Below, piece by piece: positions 61,101 through 64,000 of a stretch of 64,000 nucleotides of DNA (the stretch's first letter is position 1; each line of letters begins with the position of its first letter). The notes beneath the pieces were generated by a model. That model searched no databases. It was not told the DNA's origin and worked only from the letters and a program-made list of their open reading frames with translations. Origin of the DNA: Fistularia commersonii. Taxonomy: Eukaryota > Chordata > Actinopteri > Syngnathiformes > Fistulariidae. Location of the stretch: contig JBBMNZ010000001.1 in the NCBI GenBank assembly GCA_037954325.1, positions 23,580,258 through 23,644,257 on the forward strand, read 5' to 3'. The position numbers were made by a program, and so were the translations under genes.

Positions 61101-63879
61101 TCTGAAAGTTGGCCTTTCAAGAGCATTTTAATGGAGGTGATATGAACCTAGTCTTCATGATGTATGGGACAGCCTTCATTTGTTTGAATTCTACGTACCA
61201 GAGGAAGATAGCACGAGCAATATGACCTTTATGAAAAACAGCTTTTCTTTACATCTCTAGTATGAACTCACTTGTATTGGACAGGTCCAGGTATGTTCTA
61301 CTGGTGGACAGCACTCTGGGGTTGATGCGAGGAACAACATTGGGCTGGTTCATTATGAAATCAACGACGTCATGATCCGAAACCAGCTCACCCTAATGAG
61401 GCACATAAGACAAGGTGTAAAGAGACATCCTCCACCTTTCTGTTAGTGCCTAGCAACAAGGAGGGTAGGTGAATTCTTTTCATTCCTGCATACACAATTA
61501 ATCATGGTCTCTCTAGGCTACGGTCGCTGACTGTCGTGCAGCAACGGAAAAGTATTCAATGTTCAGTGCTTTGTTGAACTAGAAGCTGTTTAACAAAGCT
61601 GTAAACATTAGTTCCATATGTCAGTTCGAGAGACCTACAACAACATCTGATATAATCAGAGCGGAGCCACAGTGTTGATCCACTGTTGAGTTTTTACCTG
61701 AGCTGTGTCCCACCAAATAGTTTTTTCATAACTTGTACCTCAAATCAGAGGACACACACATCTGTGCGTATTAACATGTGCCCTGAGTAATATCACAATA
61801 TCAGTCAACATGGCTGATAACTATATCAACTTATTGATAATAAAACAACAGCATATGAGCGTCAAGAAATCGCAGCACTGATTTTCCAAGCTAATTAAGA
61901 AACGGTGTCTTGGAGGCAAAATACATTTTTTAATTGTGACGGTAATTGTAGATGCCGAATACCAATGCGGAACAAATACCATCCACTATATTTATCAATT
62001 CTTATGCTATATATTAACAGTGGTGCTGACCTCAGAGATTTGCTCCAACAGCATTGTGGGATGTACTTTATGTAACTACTTTATATAACACTACTTTACG
62101 TGTGTGTTGCTAACGGACCAGGTATACGGCTCTCTGGTAGAAGGAGGTTGTCTCAAGGATCTTTTGCATGGTGACGGTTTCCAGCTCATCAGGGTTCAGG
62201 TGCTCCCGCTGGTATGGTATTCCGTTGTACATTACCACAGGCAAGGGGCCCACTCCTGTCTGCTCATAGTATGCCCTTCCTTCCTAAAAAAAACAAAGCA
62301 AGCATACAAAAACAAAAAGCTACCAAAAAAAAGACAGAAAAAAAACAGGACGAGATTTGACATATTAGACTCATCTCACCTTCCTGTTGCTGTCATAGAT
62401 GGAGTCGGCCCCCAGAATGCTGCTGACCTCCGTGTAAGGGAATCTTTTCTCCAGTACTTTTACCACATCACCCACAGTCAACTTTCCGCCGCTCGCCGCT
62501 TGATTAAACATCTAGAGGAGACAAATGAGTGTGGAAAACATTGAATTACAAGACTGAATAAAAAGCGATCTATTTGAAACAGTTTTTCATCTAATGGTAT
62601 TAAAAGGTCAACTCACCCAGACGACAGCTTCGAAAGCACTCTGGCTGTCAACCTCGTCCGTGATATAGTTGTAGGCTCGGACCAGTGCTACACCTGCATC
62701 CTGCATGCCATCGACATCATCTTCATCTGACACCACGAACACCAACCCAATCCTAAAACACATAGAGACTGAGCAGGTGTCCACCAGCAGAGTCTTATGT
62801 GTGTTGACTGGTTAAGATGCAAAGTGAGTGCCATCCACCTCATCAGTAGTCTAAAACCTAATTATCCCAGGACGCCACATACACAGGGGTTTCACAGGAA
62901 TCATAGACTTGGCCTAAAAAAATCCTAAGTGAAAATTAATTTTGACAGAACGGTCCATGTTATGTTAAATTTTATGGTTTCTGCAGAAGGTGAGGGCTAA
63001 AAACAATTTCCATTTCCATCCATCCAGCGATCCATTATCTCCCACTTATCCCTAATTTATCCCTATCCACTCTCCGGTCACTTGATAGTGACCTCCTGCA
63101 TTTTTTGGGGGAGAAGACAGGGTTGGTGTGGTGCAGGAGATGGAGCAATCGTCTCTGGAACCGAACATTCCTAGTACGATTCCTACTTCCTCCTAGTGTG
63201 TCGAAGTGTTGTTGAGCAAGACACTTAACTCCTAAGTGCTCTGCGGGTGGATGAAAGCCTTCTGCTCATGGTTCATCCACGATGGGTGAATTGCAGAGAA
63301 TGAATTTACCCACAGGGATTATTAAAGGATAAATTATTATTATAATTATTGTTAACACATGCTAGCCCCACACAGAATGGCCCCTATGAGAATCAAACTA
63401 AGGTACTTTGTGCTTTAAGGTGGCGCTAACCAATGATGCCACCACGCCACCCTCAATTTACATTTCTTTTATAAGAATATTTCCCTCTCAGTAAGAAATA
63501 TATATACATACAATACCATACTATTTCTTAATCTAATTATAGTACCTTCAAAATATCTTGGTAAAAGTCTGAACAATATAATGCTGCTCAAATGTCAAAC
63601 CTGAGTGGGATGTTGTTTGAGTAAAACATCTCTGCGACACTCAGCAGCTCAGCGGCGTTTTCCTGAGCTGGATCCAGGATGATAACCTGAGGAACGACAA
63701 CACACGTGCTGAGGAGGATTCCGGTTTGTTTGTTTGTGATCTGTCGTAAAGCATCGTACCAGGTTGTGGAAGTTCTTGCGGATCTGCCTGATGACTCCAG
63801 GGAAGGTCGGTCTGAGCAGCTCTTGCACATTGTAGGGCCACGAGCTGTACCTGTGGTCTGTCTCCAAGTTATTAATCCA
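49466..63879 (-). CDS. uggt1: UDP-glucose:glycoprotein glucosyltransferase 1, C-terminal ~1090 residues (5' end off window)
   Basis: ER-lumen folding sensor that re-glucosylates misfolded N-glycoproteins so that calnexin/calreticulin can rebind them. Twenty-eight minus-strand exons (5' to 3'): 63879-63760, 63686-63601, 62752-62617, 62511-62380, 62283-62119, 61392-61272, 60869-60771, 60619-60596, 60081-59987, 59464-59258, 59060-58929, 58810-58680, 58608-58513, 58302-58200, 58004-57925, 57236-57047, 56576-56418, 56333-56248, 56151-56067, 54593-54505, 54360-54256, 53903-53819, 53480-53298, 52803-52643, 52486-52372, 51389-51273, 50107-49957 and 49485-49466. Together they form one open frame. The first two thirds are thioredoxin-like/beta-sandwich sensor sequence. 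From NIFSVASGHLYERFLR on is the GT24 catalytic domain, with the DxD motif in FVDADQ, and WRW-type signatures PRWLHQQTEKQR and GYRFWKSGYWASHL. The chain ends HTEL. IVRTDLKELRDF, CNNPMTKEPK and AVRIVAEW favour UGGT1 over UGGT2; the choice is fairly but not fully secure. Confidence 0.93.
50108..51272 (-). other. uggt1: uggt1 intron, no gene seen
   Basis: A 1.2 kb intron between the exon ending KTIDL and the exon starting CNNPMTKEP. It includes a T-run (about 50386-50403), an A-run (50466-50479) and a (CA)n tract (about 51232-51251) close to the donor. A CpG-richer patch at 50930-51180 has no identified function. Confidence 0.6.
53041..53110 (+). repeat. Short CATTCATTTTTTCTATCC repeat fragment
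   Basis: The stretch with TTCATTTTTTCTATCCATTC and CACTCAGGGACC resembles the fish dispersed unit seen as (TCCATCCAT)-TTTTCTATACC followed by TTCAGGG. It lies in a uggt1 intron. Confidence 0.35.
53950..54036 (+). repeat. Poly(A) and poly(G) homopolymer pair
   Basis: In the uggt1 intron between exons 54256 and 53903, an A-run (about 53950-53972) is followed within 45 bases by an unbroken G-run (about 54014-54036). A C-run lies at about 54369-54382, just outside exon 54256-54360. On the uggt1 (minus) strand the first G-run reads as C. Confidence 0.9.
54594..56066 (-). other. uggt1: uggt1 intron, no gene seen
   Basis: A 1.5 kb AT-rich intron between exons 56067-56151 and 54505-54593, with an A-run at about 55838-55861. 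Neither strand has a supported coding or repeat element. Confidence 0.6.
56925..56957 (+). repeat. (ATA)n microsatellite in uggt1 intron
   Basis: AATAATAATAAT repeats with one TGATAAT interruption, in the intron upstream of exon 56418-56576 on the minus strand. Confidence 0.9.
58121..58163 (+). repeat. (GA)n tract in uggt1 intron
   Basis: A purine run of GAGA units with one AAAG interruption ends 37 bases from the donor of exon 58200-58302. On the coding strand this is a CT-rich tract inside the intron. Confidence 0.9.
62960..63110 (+). repeat. TCCATCC-type dispersed repeat fragment
   Basis: Contains CCATTTCCATCCATCCAGCG, then CCATTATCTCCCACTTATCC and a TCACTTGATAGTGACC segment, a pattern common in fish interspersed repeats. 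It forms the left part of a cluster of three repeat fragments in the 0.85 kb uggt1 intron 62753-63600. Confidence 0.4.
63118..63345 (+). mobile_element. tRNA-derived SINE, second copy
   Basis: The head reads TGGTGCAGGAGATGGAGCAA and a degenerate B box GTACGATTCC. The body has GTTGAGCAAGACACTTAACT and CCTAAGTGCTCTG, shared with the SINE at 14878. The 3' part GGGTGAATTGCAGAGAATGA and TTATTAAAGGATAAATTATT fits the usual fish SINE tail. It lies in a uggt1 intron, antisense to the gene. Confidence 0.6.
63352..63458 (-). mobile_element. tRNA-type SINE head, opposite orientation
   Basis: Read on minus, it begins GGTGGCGTGGTGGCATCATT, then GGTTAGCGCCACC (box A region) and TTAGTTTGATTCTCATAGGG (box B region), then TTCTGTGTGGGGCTAGCATG. 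This order is the well-known fish SINE head (GGCACGGTGG ... GGTTCGATTCC ... TTCTGTGTGG) in decayed form. It abuts the plus-strand SINE at 63118. Confidence 0.55.
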
Positions 63880-64000
63880 CTACAGAAAAAGGAAAGGAGG
63901 TAGCTGCATGAGAGGCTAAGCAAACCCAAGGTGCCAGTGCCAACAATAATCTAATTCCAGTTCTACAGAAAAGAAATGCATGTAGCACATGAAAACAGAT
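63880..64000 (-). other. uggt1: uggt1 intron, gene continues right
   Basis: Intronic sequence upstream (on minus) of the acceptor TTTCTGTAG for the exon ending at 63879. The first visible exon begins in phase 0 mid-protein (WINNLETDHRYSSWPY), so the signal peptide and N-terminal sensor domains lie beyond the right edge. Confidence 0.75.

Overview
This is a vertebrate nuclear genomic window, almost certainly from a teleost fish. Genes are split into many GT-AG exons. Introns are mostly short and carry fish-type SINE remnants, (CA)n tracts and truncated non-LTR retrotransposon copies. The proteins read as clear orthologues of vertebrate genes. The species cannot be told from the sequence.

Layout, left to right. 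(1) 317-10216, plus strand: the 3' half of pcnt (pericentrin), ending in the PACT centrosome-targeting domain; its 5' part is off the left edge. (2) 11576-23004, plus: a complete senp2 (SUMO protease), with a 5.5 kb intron holding a SINE and LINE copy A. (3) 23005-26024: senp2 3' UTR, a minus-strand LINE copy B and the tra2b promoter. (4) 26025-29237, plus: a complete tra2b splicing regulator, including a GAA-rich 275-nt poison exon between exons 1 and 2. (5) 31978-37885, plus: a complete ola1 (Obg-like ATPase), with LINE copy C in its fourth coding-region gap. (6) 39829-46271, plus: a complete sp3 zinc-finger transcription factor with a 7-nt first coding exon. (7) 63879-49466, minus: the C-terminal ~1090 residues of uggt1 (UDP-glucose:glycoprotein glucosyltransferase), tail to tail with sp3; its N-terminal exons lie beyond the right edge.

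The genes do not form one pathway. They are centrosome scaffold, SUMO deconjugation, splicing control, translation/stress ATPase, transcription and ER glycoprotein quality control. Two weak links exist: SP3-family proteins are SUMO targets and this sp3 keeps the IKEE sumoylation site, while senp2 removes SUMO; and tra2b carries its own autoregulatory exon. Neighbour relations resemble two human segments placed side by side (SENP2/TRA2B from 3q27 and OLA1/SP3 from 2q31), flanked by PCNT and UGGT1.

All exon models here were built by hand by joining splice sites in phase. Summed coding lengths close in frame for every gene: pcnt 1544 aa visible, senp2 603, tra2b 279, ola1 395, sp3 665, uggt1 1090 visible. 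I found no new biological system. The most notable items are the tra2b poison exon, LINE copies with intact target-site duplications and a catalytic-motif change, a frame-preserving GC-AG intron in senp2, two possible pcnt C termini, and the uggt1 micro-exon and HTEL tail.
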